The notes beneath the pieces are model-generated. The model was not told the DNA's origin, searched no databases, and saw nothing but the letters and a program-made list of their open reading frames with translations. A stretch of 64,000 bases of DNA from Alphaproteobacteria bacterium UBA6178 (GTDB lineage Bacteria; Pseudomonadota; Alphaproteobacteria; Rickettsiales; UBA3002): contig DITS01000031.1 in the NCBI GenBank assembly GCA_002422205.1, positions 1 through 64,000 of the forward strand, written 5' to 3'. This document shows positions 9,414 through 18,232 of the stretch, in pieces. The first letter of the stretch is position 1, and each line of letters begins with the position of its first letter. The position numbers and the translations under genes are program-made.

Positions 9414-10598
9414 CTAAAGGGTGTTTGCAATCATGCGCGCTTCCGCGTCACACGCCAGCACATCGTCGATATTAGATATAGCGCGCGCCGAGATTTTTTC
9501 CAGCGTCGATTCCACAATCCGTGTGATTGCGGTGAATTTGATGTCCCCTTGCAGAAAACGCGCCACAGCCACTTCATTGGCTGCATTCAGTGTTACCGGC
9601 GCACAACCACCGCTTATCAGTGCATCACGGCATAAGCGCAAGGCAGGGAATTTGGCCATATCCGGTTTCTCAAAATGCAATGTGGCAATTTCCGTCAAAT
9701 CCAGCCGTGGGGTGTTAACCGACATGCGCTTGGGCCATGCCAGCGTGTAAGCAATCGGAATGCGCATATCCGGCATGCCAAGCTGCGCCAGCACCGAGCC
9801 GTCGCGGTAATGCACCAGGCTATGAATCACCGACTCCGGATGAACCACCACATCAAGCTGCGCGATATTCACCGGAAACAAATGATACGCCTCAATCAGC
9901 TCCAGCCCTTTATTCATCATCGTGGCGGAATCGACGGAAATTTTAGCACCCATATCCCAATTGGGATGGGCGACGGCCTGCGCGGGGGTGATATCGTCTA
10001 AATCGGCCAGTGCTCGGGTACGAAACGGCCCGCCCGATGCGGTGAGAGTAATTTTTTCAATCTGATCACTCGCACCAAAATCCAGCACCTGAAAAATGGC
10101 GTTATGCTCCGAATCAACCGGCAACAACGTTGCATTATGATTACGGCACGCCTGCATCATTAGCTCACCGGCGCAGACCAAACATTCCTTGCTGGCAAAA
10201 GCAATCGTCGCGCCACGCTCAATCGCTTGCAAGGTAGGCTTAAGCCCAGCCGCCCCAACAATGGCCGCCATTACCCAATCCGATGGGCGCGCTGCCGCAT
10301 CACAAATAGCTGCCGCACCCGATGCAGCTTCCACACCACTGCCCTGCAAGGCGTCACGCAGCGCTGCATAATGCGCGTCATTACCAATCACGGCGATAGC
10401 GGGGCGAAATGCCAACGCCTGCTCAATGAGTTTTTGCACATTATCCTGTGCGGTTAATGCTTCCAGCTCATAGGCATCGCGGTGCTGGCTGATCACGTCT
10501 AATGTACTGGTACCAATCGATCCGGTAGAGCCGAGCACGCTGACGCGTTTGATGGGCTGAGTGGGAGCAATGGCAATAGTGCGTTGGGGCTGTTGCAT
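9414..10598 (-). CDS. dxr: 1-deoxy-D-xylulose 5-phosphate reductoisomerase
   Basis: Dxr makes 2-C-methyl-D-erythritol 4-phosphate from DXP with NADPH, the committed step of the MEP isoprenoid pathway. The 394 residues show the NADPH-binding start VSVLGSTGSIGTSTLDVI, the metal and substrate region LLPVDSEHNAIFQ, the loop LTASGGPFR, and WDMGAKISVDSATMMNKGLELIEA. It sits between cdsA and rseP. Its product feeds the undecaprenyl synthase encoded upstream in the same cluster. Confidence 0.97.
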   Translation of the reverse strand: MQQPQRTIAIAPTQPIKRVSVLGSTGSIGTSTLDVISQHRDAYELEALTAQDNVQKLIEQALAFRPAIAVIGNDAHYAALRDALQGSGVEAASGAAAICDAAARPSDWVMAAIVGAAGLKPTLQAIERGATIAFASKECLVCAGELMMQACRNHNATLLPVDSEHNAIFQVLDFGASDQIEKITLTASGGPFRTRALADLDDITPAQAVAHPNWDMGAKISVDSATMMNKGLELIEAYHLFPVNIAQLDVVVHPESVIHSLVHYRDGSVLAQLGMPDMRIPIAYTLAWPKRMSVNTPRLDLTEIATLHFEKPDMAKFPALRLCRDALISGGCAPVTLNAANEVAVARFLQGDIKFTAITRIVESTLEKISARAISNIDDVLACDAEARMIANTL

Positions 10599-10636
10599 GC
10601 AAAGGGTGTAACAGGATAATGGCTGAAATTAAAGCA

Positions 10637-11326
10637 TTATAACAGGCTCATCAGGGCAAAAACCGGCGCTGCAAATACCAGCCCGTCCAGCCGGTCAAGC
10701 AAGCCGCCATGGCCGGGCAGCAGCACACCCGAATCCTTAACTCCTGCCTGCCGCTTAATGAAAGATTCAAAAAAATCTCCGCATTGGGAAATAACCGCAA
10801 TCAAAGCACCAATGAGCAATCCGCTACTCCAGCTGGCAGGGAAGGGAACAAAGAACGAAGCGACAACGCCAGCTATCATAGCTGCAATCATGCCGCAGCC
10901 TAGCCCTTCCCATGTTTTGCCGGGGCTGATAGCAGGCGCAATTTTATGTCGGCCCCATGTTTTGCCTCCAAAATAGGCCATCACATCGGTGGCAATCACC
11001 ATGGAACACAGCGCCAGTACGCTGGCCGCGCCACCAAAATCATAAATTGCCAGCATCGACCATACCGGCAACCCCACATAAACAAGGCCGCCCAGCCGGT
11101 TCATAAGGGGATAATCTTTAGTCAGCTCCAGCCATTCGGCATACATAATCAAAGCCGAAACCAACACCAACGCATAAAAAGTGAGCGAATGAAACAGCAG
11201 GCAGAACAAAGCCAGACCGCCAAACAACACGCCATAAATCACACGCGGCGCCAAATCACTCCAGCGGCGGCGCTTCAAAAATTCAGGTGGATTGTCGTGT
11301 TCCGAATCGGCGTTCACGTTGGCCAT
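10637..11326 (-). CDS. cdsA: Phosphatidate cytidylyltransferase
   Basis: CdsA makes CDP-diacylglycerol from phosphatidate and CTP in the inner membrane. Several hydrophobic helices are followed by the family signature SFIKRQAGVKDSGVLLPGHG and then GLLDRLDGL. GKTWEGLGCG earlier in the protein also fits. The frame is open to 11407, but this would overlap uppS by 125 bp. The ATG at 11326 (MANVNADSEHD, 229 residues) reduces the overlap to 44 bp and has a GAGGAG very close upstream. The exact start is uncertain; the function is not. Confidence 0.93.
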   Translation of the reverse strand: MANVNADSEHDNPPEFLKRRRWSDLAPRVIYGVLFGGLALFCLLFHSLTFYALVLVSALIMYAEWLELTKDYPLMNRLGGLVYVGLPVWSMLAIYDFGGAASVLALCSMVIATDVMAYFGGKTWGRHKIAPAISPGKTWEGLGCGMIAAMIAGVVASFFVPFPASWSSGLLIGALIAVISQCGDFFESFIKRQAGVKDSGVLLPGHGGLLDRLDGLVFAAPVFALMSLL

Positions 11327-12041
11327 ACTCCTCGATTGCACGTTTAATATCCTCTGCCGCAAAATCCGGCCAGAGGGTTTCGGTGAAGTATAGCTCGGTA
11401 TAGGCACATTGCCATAACAGAAAATTACTCAGCCGCATATCACCACCGGTACGAATCAGCAAATCCGGATCGGGCAGGTTAGCAGTATCGAGGTAAAGCT
11501 GCACGGTATGCTCATCAATCGCATCGGCAGTTAATGTGCCTTCCGTTATCGCAGTTGCCATACGCGCCATCGCACTCATCATTTCCTGCCGCGCGCCATA
11601 GCTAAGCGCCACACTGAGGTGCAAACCGGTATTGTTAGCGGTGAGTGCTTCCGCCGCGCGTAATTCGTCCTGAATATCGGGTGCGAGTTTTTCGCGATTG
11701 CCGATAAACTGTACGCGGGTATTATTTTTATTAAGATGCTTCACTTCGCGTCGCAAATAAAAACGCATCAGATCCATTAAATCCGTGACTTCATCCGGCT
11801 CACGTTTCCAATTCTCCGATGAAAAAGCATAAACGGTAAAATATTTAACGCCCGAATCGCGGCAGCCTTCCAGCATGGCTTTCAGCGCTTCCGCCCCGCG
11901 CTGATGGCCTAATTTACGCGGCAATCCGCGTTGTGCCGCCCAGCGCCCGTTACCATCCATAATAATAGCAATATGGCGGGGAACGCGTGCATCACTCGTC
12001 TCGCGGGCAACATCAGGGGTGAGGGGTTTGGCCATAGGCAT
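11283..12041 (-). CDS. uppS: Di-trans,poly-cis-decaprenylcistransferase (undecaprenyl diphosphate synthase)
   Basis: UppS adds eight isoprene units in cis to farnesyl diphosphate, giving the lipid carrier for peptidoglycan and O-antigen. The 252 residues include HIAIIMDGNGRWAAQRG with the Mg-binding Asp, the GHQRGAEAL stretch, FSSENWKRE and the C-terminal DLLIRTGGDMRLSNFLLWQ with YTELYFTETLWPDF. It lies 8 bp after frr and overlaps the start of cdsA. Confidence 0.97.
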   Translation of the reverse strand: MPMAKPLTPDVARETSDARVPRHIAIIMDGNGRWAAQRGLPRKLGHQRGAEALKAMLEGCRDSGVKYFTVYAFSSENWKREPDEVTDLMDLMRFYLRREVKHLNKNNTRVQFIGNREKLAPDIQDELRAAEALTANNTGLHLSVALSYGARQEMMSAMARMATAITEGTLTADAIDEHTVQLYLDTANLPDPDLLIRTGGDMRLSNFLLWQCAYTELYFTETLWPDFAAEDIKRAIEEYGQRERRFGTRQST

Positions 12042-12049
12042 CTGATCGC

Positions 12050-12601
12050 CTATACGCTCATGATATCTTTTTCTTTAGTGGCCAGCGCTTCATCCACCAG
12101 CTTGATATGCGCGTCGGTTTTTTTCTGAATTTCATCCGACAGGCGGCGCAAATCATCTTCCGATATGTCGCCGTCTTTTTCTTGTTTTTTTAAGCTGTCC
12201 ATCCCATCGCGGCGCACATTGCGAATCGCGACCTTAGCATTCTCTGCATATTTGCCCGCCACTTTAGCAAGCTCTTTACGGCGCTCTTCGGATAATTCAG
12301 GAATCGGCACGCGAATGCTTTGCCCGTCAACCGATGGGTTGAGGCCCAAATTTGAATCACGAATGGCTTTTTCAACCGCTTTAACCGAGCCCTTATCCCA
12401 TATCTGTACGCTCAGCATACGTGATTCGGGCACGCTGATGGTGCCCACCTGATTCAGCGGCATCATGCTGCCATACACTTCCACCATAATCGGCTCCAGC
12501 AAACCAGCAGAGGCACGGCCCGTACGCAGGCCGCCAAATTCGGCATGCAAACTTTTCACAGCTCCGTCCATACGGCGGTCAATATCACTCATGTCCGTCA
12601 T
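12050..12601 (-). CDS. frr: Ribosome recycling factor
   Basis: RRF, with EF-G, splits the 70S ribosome after termination. The 183 residues match the usual length of about 185. Typical segments are HAEFGGLRTGRASAGLLEPI, YGSMMPLNQVGTISVPESRML and GLNPSVDGQSIRVPIPELSEERRKEL, the last lying in the hinge and helical domain. It follows pyrH by 13 bp, the standard pyrH-frr-uppS order. Confidence 0.97.
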   Translation of the reverse strand: MTDMSDIDRRMDGAVKSLHAEFGGLRTGRASAGLLEPIMVEVYGSMMPLNQVGTISVPESRMLSVQIWDKGSVKAVEKAIRDSNLGLNPSVDGQSIRVPIPELSEERRKELAKVAGKYAENAKVAIRNVRRDGMDSLKKQEKDGDISEDDLRRLSDEIQKKTDAHIKLVDEALATKEKDIMSV

Positions 12602-12614
12602 TGGTTGTTCCTTC

Positions 12615-13355
12615 CTAATCTTTGATAATGGTATAGGTGCCTTCGCCAGCCACTACCCGCGCGAATGAGCCGTCTTCCTGAATAGAAAACACCACAATCG
12701 GAATCTTATTCTCGCGTGATAAGGCAATTGCCGAAGCATCCATGACTTTCAGGTCTTTCGCCAGCACATCGTGGTAGGTCAGGCTGTCATAGCGCTTGGC
12801 ATCGGCGTGCTTTTTGGGGTCTTTATCATAGACACCATCAACCTGCGTGCCTTTCATCAGTGCGTCGCAGCCCATTTCCGATGCACGCAAGGCGGCAGCC
12901 GTGTCGGTAGTAAAAAACGGATTGCCGGTACCGGCGGCAAATATCACCACGCGCCCGCGTTCCATATGGCGTATCGCGCGGCGGCGAATATAAGGCTCGC
13001 TCACTTCACGAATTTCAATTGCCGACATCACGCGCGTATCCAGCCCGTTTTTCTCGAATACATTTTGCAAGGCCAGCGCGTTCAACACAGTGGCAAGCAT
13101 CCCCATATAATCAGCGCTCGCGCGGTCCATACCCTTCGCGGCACCGGAAATGCCCCGAAAGATATTGCCACCACCGACAACAATGCATACCTCAACGCCC
13201 ATCGCGATAACATTTTTGATGTCTTCAGCGATGCGCTGAATGGTTTCTAAATCCTGACCAAATTGCTGATTGCCCATCAATGCTTCGCCGGAAACCTTGA
13301 TCATCACGCGCTTAAAGCGTGGGTGAGGGGCGACATGTGGTGAAGGATTAGGCAT
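12615..13355 (-). CDS. pyrH: Uridylate kinase
   Basis: PyrH phosphorylates UMP to UDP and is an allosteric hexamer of the amino-acid-kinase fold. The 246-residue protein has VMIKVSGEALMG at the nucleotide site, CIVVGGGNIFRG, MGMLATVLNALALQ and GTGNPFFTTDTAAALRASEM. A terminator-like hairpin separates it from tsf upstream, so it depends on readthrough or its own promoter in the 118-bp gap; I see no strong promoter there. Confidence 0.97.
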   Translation of the reverse strand: MPNPSPHVAPHPRFKRVMIKVSGEALMGNQQFGQDLETIQRIAEDIKNVIAMGVEVCIVVGGGNIFRGISGAAKGMDRASADYMGMLATVLNALALQNVFEKNGLDTRVMSAIEIREVSEPYIRRRAIRHMERGRVVIFAAGTGNPFFTTDTAAALRASEMGCDALMKGTQVDGVYDKDPKKHADAKRYDSLTYHDVLAKDLKVMDASAIALSRENKIPIVVFSIQEDGSFARVVAGEGTYTIIKD

Positions 13356-13413
13356 GTCGCCAGATATAGAGGAAAGCGCAAGGGCTTGTAAAGTGTCAAA
13401 TAGACGGGATTAT

Positions 13414-13448
13414 AATAATAAAAAGCCCCGCGCACATGGCGCAGGGCT
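13414..13448 (-). terminator. Rho-independent terminator after tsf
   Basis: Read on the minus strand, a GC-rich stem pairs AGCCC with GGGCT, then one C/A mismatch, then GCGC with GCGC, around a 5-base loop. A T-rich tail (TTTTTATTATTATAA) follows directly. It starts 25 bp beyond the tsf stop codon and is the clearest intrinsic terminator in the long cluster. It may separate the rpsB-tsf unit from pyrH onward, or only attenuate it. Confidence 0.82.
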
Positions 13449-13473
13449 AATCAGGTTGGTTTAAACGTCAAGA

Positions 13474-14394
13474 TTAAGCGGCGCCAGCGGCCTTGGCTAC
13501 TTCGGCGGCAAAATCTTCTTCTTTTTTCTCAAGGCCTTCACCTAAAGCGAAGCGCTCAAAGGCAACCAGTTTAATAGGTTTGCCCGCGTCTTTGGCTGCG
13601 GCTTCCACCACATCCTTCACTTTGGTTTTGCCATCAATCACAAATACCTGCTCCAGCAATACCACTTCTTCATAATATTTGCGGATGCGGCCTTCGACCA
13701 TTTTCTCGGCAATCTCAGCAGGTTTGCCCGAAGCCATCGCCTGCTCTTTGAATACAGCACGCTCGCGCTCCAGATTCGCAGGGTCAATTTCCTCGGCGGT
13801 CAACGCGTCGGGGCGGGCAGCCGCCACATGCATGGCAATCTGCTTACCCAGCGTTTCCAAAGCGCCCTTTTCGCCTTCGGATTCCAGCGCAACAAGCACG
13901 CCGATTTTACCCATGCCGGGCTTCACAGCGCTGTGAATGTAGCAAGCCACAATCCCATTCGACACACTCAGCATCGATGTGCGACGCAGATTCATGTGCT
14001 CGCCGATCGTTGCAATCGCTTCGGTAATGGCTGTTTCAACCGGTTTACCGCCGCAATCCAGCGTTTTCAGCTTTTCAACATCGCCATTGGCATTCAATGC
14101 TGCTTTGGCAATATTTTCGGCCAGATCCTGAAACTTATCGTTACGCGCCACGAAATCGGTTTCGGAATTCAGCTCGATCAGCGCACCTTTGCCATTTGCC
14201 GAAGCAAAAGCCACAAGCCCTTCCGCAGCGATACGACCGGACTTTTTAGCCGCTTGCGCCAGACCTTTGGTACGCAGCCAGTCAATGGCAGCATCCATGT
14301 CACCATTATTTTCGGTGAGCGCTTTTTTACAGTCCATCATCCCTGCGCCGGTTTTTTCGCGCAGCTCTTTAATCATTGCTGGTGAAATACTCAT
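13474..14394 (-). CDS. tsf: Elongation factor Ts
   Basis: EF-Ts exchanges GDP for GTP on EF-Tu. The N-terminal domain has KELREKTGAGMMDCKKAL and the next helix, then LIELNSETDFVARND in the core. The frame extends to 14445, but the ATG at 14394 (MSISPAMIKEL) has AGGAA eight bases upstream and matches the family start, giving 306 residues. It lies 34 bp after rpsB in the classic rpsB-tsf pair and is followed by a terminator. Confidence 0.97.
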   Translation of the reverse strand: MSISPAMIKELREKTGAGMMDCKKALTENNGDMDAAIDWLRTKGLAQAAKKSGRIAAEGLVAFASANGKGALIELNSETDFVARNDKFQDLAENIAKAALNANGDVEKLKTLDCGGKPVETAITEAIATIGEHMNLRRTSMLSVSNGIVACYIHSAVKPGMGKIGVLVALESEGEKGALETLGKQIAMHVAAARPDALTAEEIDPANLERERAVFKEQAMASGKPAEIAEKMVEGRIRKYYEEVVLLEQVFVIDGKTKVKDVVEAAAKDAGKPIKLVAFERFALGEGLEKKEEDFAAEVAKAAGAA

Positions 14395-14428
14395 CAGACA
14401 GTTCCTTATTTTTAGTGATTCAAAAAAA

Positions 14429-15355
14429 TTAAGCGATTTTCTCATCCGCTTCCGGCGACTCGTCCGATGCAGATTCCTCTTTCACTTTATCAACAGCCGC
14501 GGTGGCTTCTTTTTTCTTAGCGGCCTTTTTAGCGGCTTCAGCGTAAGCTGCTTTTTTGGTGGTCGCTTTCGATTTAGAACCAGCATCCGCTTCGCCTTCC
14601 GCTTCTTCAGGCATCAACTCTGAGGGCACTTCTTCGGCTTCACCAGCGTCAAAATCCTCGCGGGAGAGAACATCCTGCAAACCGCTGAGGGCTGCATCGG
14701 AAATCAGCTGGCAATAAAGCGTAATCGCGCGGGTTGCATCATCATTGCCAGGAATCGGATAATCAATGCCATCTACCGATGCGTTAGTATCAATAATGGC
14801 GACAATCGGAATACCAAGCTTTTGCGCTTCTTTTACTGCCAAATCTTCGCGGGTGGTATCAATGATGAATACCAGATCAGGCTGGCCGCCCATCTCGCGA
14901 ATACCACCCAGCGAACGCTCCAGCTTTTCATGCTGGCGTTGCAGGCTCAGCAATTCCTTTTTCGTGAAGCCCACGCGGTTGGAATTGAGTGTTTCTTCAA
15001 TCTTTTTCAACTGACGAATAGAATTCTGGATGGTTTTCCAGTTGGTCAGCATACCGCCCAGCCAGCGCTGGTTAATGTAATACTGGCCGCAGCGCTTAGC
15101 GGCTTCTGCCACCACATCAGACGCCTGACGTTTGGTGCCGACAAACAAAATACGGCCATTTTTACCCGCAACATCGCGCGTTACAGCCAGCGCACGATGC
15201 AGCATCGGCACGGTTTTTTGCAGATCGATAATATGCACATTGTTACGCTCCCCATAGATATAGGGTGCCATACGGGGATTCCAGCGCTTGGTTTTATGGC
15301 CGAAATGAACGCCAGCATCAATCAGCTCGCGCATAGAAAATTGCGGTAAAGACAT
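14429..15355 (-). CDS. rpsB: 30S ribosomal protein S2 with an extended acidic/basic tail
   Basis: S2 belongs to the small ribosomal subunit. The core (about residues 1-230) has SMRELIDAGVHFGHKTKRWNP, YIYGERNNVHIIDLQKT and PIVAIIDTNASVDGIDYPIPGNDD. Beyond it is an extension of about 75 residues, rich in Ala, Lys and Glu (KKAAYAEAAKKAAKKKEA), probably disordered; tails like this occur in other alphaproteobacterial S2 proteins. AAGGAGA lies before the start. The gene heads the cluster and is preceded by a structured leader. Confidence 0.97.
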   Translation of the reverse strand: MSLPQFSMRELIDAGVHFGHKTKRWNPRMAPYIYGERNNVHIIDLQKTVPMLHRALAVTRDVAGKNGRILFVGTKRQASDVVAEAAKRCGQYYINQRWLGGMLTNWKTIQNSIRQLKKIEETLNSNRVGFTKKELLSLQRQHEKLERSLGGIREMGGQPDLVFIIDTTREDLAVKEAQKLGIPIVAIIDTNASVDGIDYPIPGNDDATRAITLYCQLISDAALSGLQDVLSREDFDAGEAEEVPSELMPEEAEGEADAGSKSKATTKKAAYAEAAKKAAKKKEATAAVDKVKEESASDESPEADEKIA

Positions 15356-15386
15356 ATCAGTCTCCTTCTTTTACCGGTTAAACCTC

Positions 15387-15440
15387 CATGTATGATGGCC
15401 ATTACTGGCACCGGATGGCAGGGAAACTGCCGCATACATG
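15387..15440 (-). promoter_or_regulatory. Structured rpsB leader RNA (putative S2 autoregulatory element)
   Basis: On the minus strand an outer 8-bp stem (CATGTATG at 15433-15440 with CATACATG at 15387-15394) encloses two hairpins. One is GGCAG-TTTCC-CTGCC (15417-15431) and the other GCCA-GTAA-TGGC (15398-15409). This makes a compact three-way junction about 30 nt before the rpsB start codon. S2 autoregulation through the rpsB leader is known in other proteobacteria; that this fold does the same is inference. Confidence 0.5.
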
Positions 15441-15471
15441 TGTGAATTCGCTCCAAACGAAGCGTGGGCGG

Positions 15472-15500
15472 CTTGTACCCTTACTCCCCCATCTTTGCAA
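15472..15500 (-). promoter_or_regulatory. Candidate rpsB promoter
   Basis: Read on the minus strand, TTGCAA (15495-15500) and TACAAG (15472-15477) are separated by exactly 17 bp, followed by a leader of about 30 nt before the folded element. The hexamers are imperfect, but their position before rpsB and their spacing support a housekeeping-sigma promoter. The upstream T-rich stretch (15500-15525) could act as an UP-like element or as the tail of the upstream gene's transcript. Confidence 0.45.
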
Positions 15501-15528
15501 GAGAAAAATAACTAAAAACAACGAAAAA

Positions 15529-17970
15529 TCAGCGCTCCTGATGAGGCGCTGTTGCAAGCTGCATGCTTTGTGCCGGTGCATGGATGTGATTCTCGGGAGC
15601 CAGCGCCGCCAGTCTTTGCGCAGCTTTTTCGCGATATGCCTTGATATCTTGCTTGATATCACTTGATGCGCCTAAGCTTTTGGCTATCCAACCGCTCATG
15701 CCGTTGTGATCCAGGTTGGCCTTCAGCGGATCTAATCCGATTTTCACCAGCGTCTTCTCAAACCCTTCTTTGCGGAAATGCTCTGTCAGTTCCTTCTTAC
15801 AGGCTTCCTTATCCTCGATGGGAATGCCACCACGACGCCAGTATTTATCCCTGACCGCATAGAGCTCATCCACAAAGGCATCTTCTTTAGCCTTCATCTC
15901 ATCGGCAGGTAGAGTAGGGTAAAGCTTGGCAATCACCGCATGGGCCATCTTATCAAATTCCTGCGGAAACTCGCCCGGATTATGTACCGCATACTGAATC
16001 GTCATATCCAATAATTTTTTAATATGAAACGGATAGGTGGAGGGATTGCCTGACCACACACCGCCCAGCCCGGGAGTGGCCACCTGCTGGCCCTGTGCCA
16101 TCAAAAAGCGGTTTTGCAAATTGCTACTATAGCTGATTAAGGGCAGCAAATGCACACCGGAGCCGGTATTTAAAATAGACGTAACACCCGCCCCACGCGC
16201 ATAAATCTCAGATTCATCCAAAGAAATTTTGTCGGTATAATCTTCCAGATATTCAGCTTGCTTGGCCTGCGTGATACGGTCTTTGAAAAACAACCGGCTA
16301 CCGGTATACGTACCGCAGGCACCCACAGCCACCGGCAATAGCTGATGTGCCACATATTTCCACCGATCTGCGGTATGGCCCGATTTCCACACATATTCCA
16401 TAGTGTTATGTAGCATCGGGAACCATACTTGCTCCTTCGATAGAATTTCGCCCCGCAACCCCCGTCCTGCCAGTGAATTTGAAAGCTGCATACCGCCATA
16501 TAAAAATGTACTCAGCGACGCCGCATTCATAAAGCGGTGCAGGCTGGGGGGAACCACCAGCACGTTACTCAGCCAATTGAGCGCATCCAGCGGCTTGGCA
16601 TTAATTCCCGTTGGCGCTTCCTGATTTAAATGCGCCAGCCGTGCCGCTTCATGCCGTGGTACATTGGCGGGCCGAATCTCGTTCATATCGTGAGGCTTCG
16701 GCTTGGCATGTGCGGTGGCGCTGCCAATAACCCCGAGCGTCGCAAGGCTGGCAGCCACCACCCCAATACTTGCCAGCACCACATGGTCCATAAACAAGGG
16801 GATGCCCTGATGATAGCGCTTAATCTCCGCCTTGCCGGTTTCATGGCGTGCCTGAAACGCATCGCGCCATTGCTGCTCCACTCGTTCCACCTCTTTACCA
16901 TCACCCAGAATTTTAGCAAAACCACTGATAATGCCATTATCGCCAAACAGCACCTTGCTTTTCTCCGGATGATGCGGATCGAGTAATCCCATCTCGATAA
17001 ATTTATTCTCCAGCCCATTACTCCAAAATGCCTGCTGCAGGGTGGAGGTAAATTCTTCGTCTTTTTTAAGCTCTGCCAACAATGCATTACCCGCACTATT
17101 GCCATACTCGCGGCTGACACGCTGCGCGGTTTGCTCCAGTTTTTGTACATTGCTTAATATATATTGCTCAAACTCAGCCGCTTGCTCGGGCGTAATATCT
17201 TTGAAGTTTTGCAAGGCATTGCGCGCCTTCTTAAACAGTGCATTATTTTCCTTGTACCATTCGGTACCGCCGTAATGGGCAATGTTATTCTCCGCCCAGC
17301 TCATCATATCCTGCAGGGAATGATAGAGATTCATTGATTGCGTGCCGCGATTGCCCGTTAAGCCGAATAAGCCCGGAAACATAGGCTTCTTACCCGCCCC
17401 CAACTGAAAACGAATAGCGCTGCCCATGGTATTGAAGGGATTGGGGAATAAATGCATCCCTGTGGTGCTACCCAGCGTAAAATTTAGCCCAGCCAACCGG
17501 TTATAATATTTGGATTGCACCATATTGGCCATATAATCAGCCTGCTGCATATAGAGCTCGCTTTTGCCACTGGCCAGCTCTTGCGTCAGCTTTTTCGCAG
17601 CGGGGTGCAACGCGCGGAAAAAATACGCGCTGCCAATCATCGCACCCGCGGCACCTACAATTGCGGGCGCGCAATGATCGATAACTTTCTGCCACTTGGC
17701 ATGAGGGCTGTCATCGAATTTATTATAATAAAAAATGCCATGATAAGGTTGTAGCGGAGGGGGAAGCTTGTTTTTATCGGTAATCTCGCCATTGCGATCG
17801 GTACCCACCAGAATATCCATTACATAGCGGCCCGCCATCAGCCCGCTCATCAGGCCAAGCGCTGTCATGAAGCGATGCAATCCCGGCGCAATATAGGCAT
17901 TCTCGGCAAACCAGTCAGCCACTGGTAAAACACGCTTATTCAGAATCTGTTCTGTGCCGCTAGGTAGCAT
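15529..17970 (-). CDS. Large unknown membrane-associated protein made of two related halves
   Basis: I do not recognise this 813-residue protein. It has two similar halves. PGLHRFMTALGLMSGLMAGR (from residue 30) corresponds to PPSLHRFMNAASLSTFLYGG (HRFM at about 478). CAPAIVGAAGAMIGSAYFF matches LLPVAVGACGTYTGSRLFF, and TTGMHLFPNPFN matches GSGVHLLPLISYSSN. The segments FGDNGIISGFAKILGDGKE and LDHNGMSGWIAKSLGASSD also align. Hydrophobic stretches near 35-57, 90-110, 395-420, 480-500 and 540-560 suggest membrane association. There is no clear signal peptide. It is divergent from another unknown gene across 262 bp. Confidence 0.8.
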   Translation of the reverse strand: MLPSGTEQILNKRVLPVADWFAENAYIAPGLHRFMTALGLMSGLMAGRYVMDILVGTDRNGEITDKNKLPPPLQPYHGIFYYNKFDDSPHAKWQKVIDHCAPAIVGAAGAMIGSAYFFRALHPAAKKLTQELASGKSELYMQQADYMANMVQSKYYNRLAGLNFTLGSTTGMHLFPNPFNTMGSAIRFQLGAGKKPMFPGLFGLTGNRGTQSMNLYHSLQDMMSWAENNIAHYGGTEWYKENNALFKKARNALQNFKDITPEQAAEFEQYILSNVQKLEQTAQRVSREYGNSAGNALLAELKKDEEFTSTLQQAFWSNGLENKFIEMGLLDPHHPEKSKVLFGDNGIISGFAKILGDGKEVERVEQQWRDAFQARHETGKAEIKRYHQGIPLFMDHVVLASIGVVAASLATLGVIGSATAHAKPKPHDMNEIRPANVPRHEAARLAHLNQEAPTGINAKPLDALNWLSNVLVVPPSLHRFMNAASLSTFLYGGMQLSNSLAGRGLRGEILSKEQVWFPMLHNTMEYVWKSGHTADRWKYVAHQLLPVAVGACGTYTGSRLFFKDRITQAKQAEYLEDYTDKISLDESEIYARGAGVTSILNTGSGVHLLPLISYSSNLQNRFLMAQGQQVATPGLGGVWSGNPSTYPFHIKKLLDMTIQYAVHNPGEFPQEFDKMAHAVIAKLYPTLPADEMKAKEDAFVDELYAVRDKYWRRGGIPIEDKEACKKELTEHFRKEGFEKTLVKIGLDPLKANLDHNGMSGWIAKSLGASSDIKQDIKAYREKAAQRLAALAPENHIHAPAQSMQLATAPHQER

Positions 17971-18232
17971 ATCGTTCCTGATTTCCAGCCTTTAATAGGC
18001 AGAATATTTTAGGCTCACACTAGCACTCAACCGGTGCTGGCGGCAAAACAATAGGCCGAAATCCACGCAATCTTCATCAAATTGCAACATATCGCAGCGC
18101 AAAAAAATCGTTAAACCTCCGTTGGTCGGGCTGCTTTTGTCATAAAAGCTTCACATTAAGCCACTCAGATAATTGGTATAACTATAGGGTAGGCGTGGAG
18201 TATCACGTCTATGACACAGACACGTACAGAAC
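17971..18232. promoter_or_regulatory. Divergent intergenic region between two unknown large genes
   Basis: This 262-bp gap must hold the promoters of both flanking genes. I see a TATAAC box near 18176 on the plus strand and a small CTTTT-GTCAT-AAAAG hairpin near 18134, but no convincing -35/-10 pair on either strand. Confidence 0.3.

Noticed and set aside
13474..15355. CRISPR-like or other repeat array in the Lys/Ala-rich rpsB tail
   Set aside because: The repetition is low-complexity coding sequence for an Ala/Lys/Glu tail, without regular repeat and spacer units.
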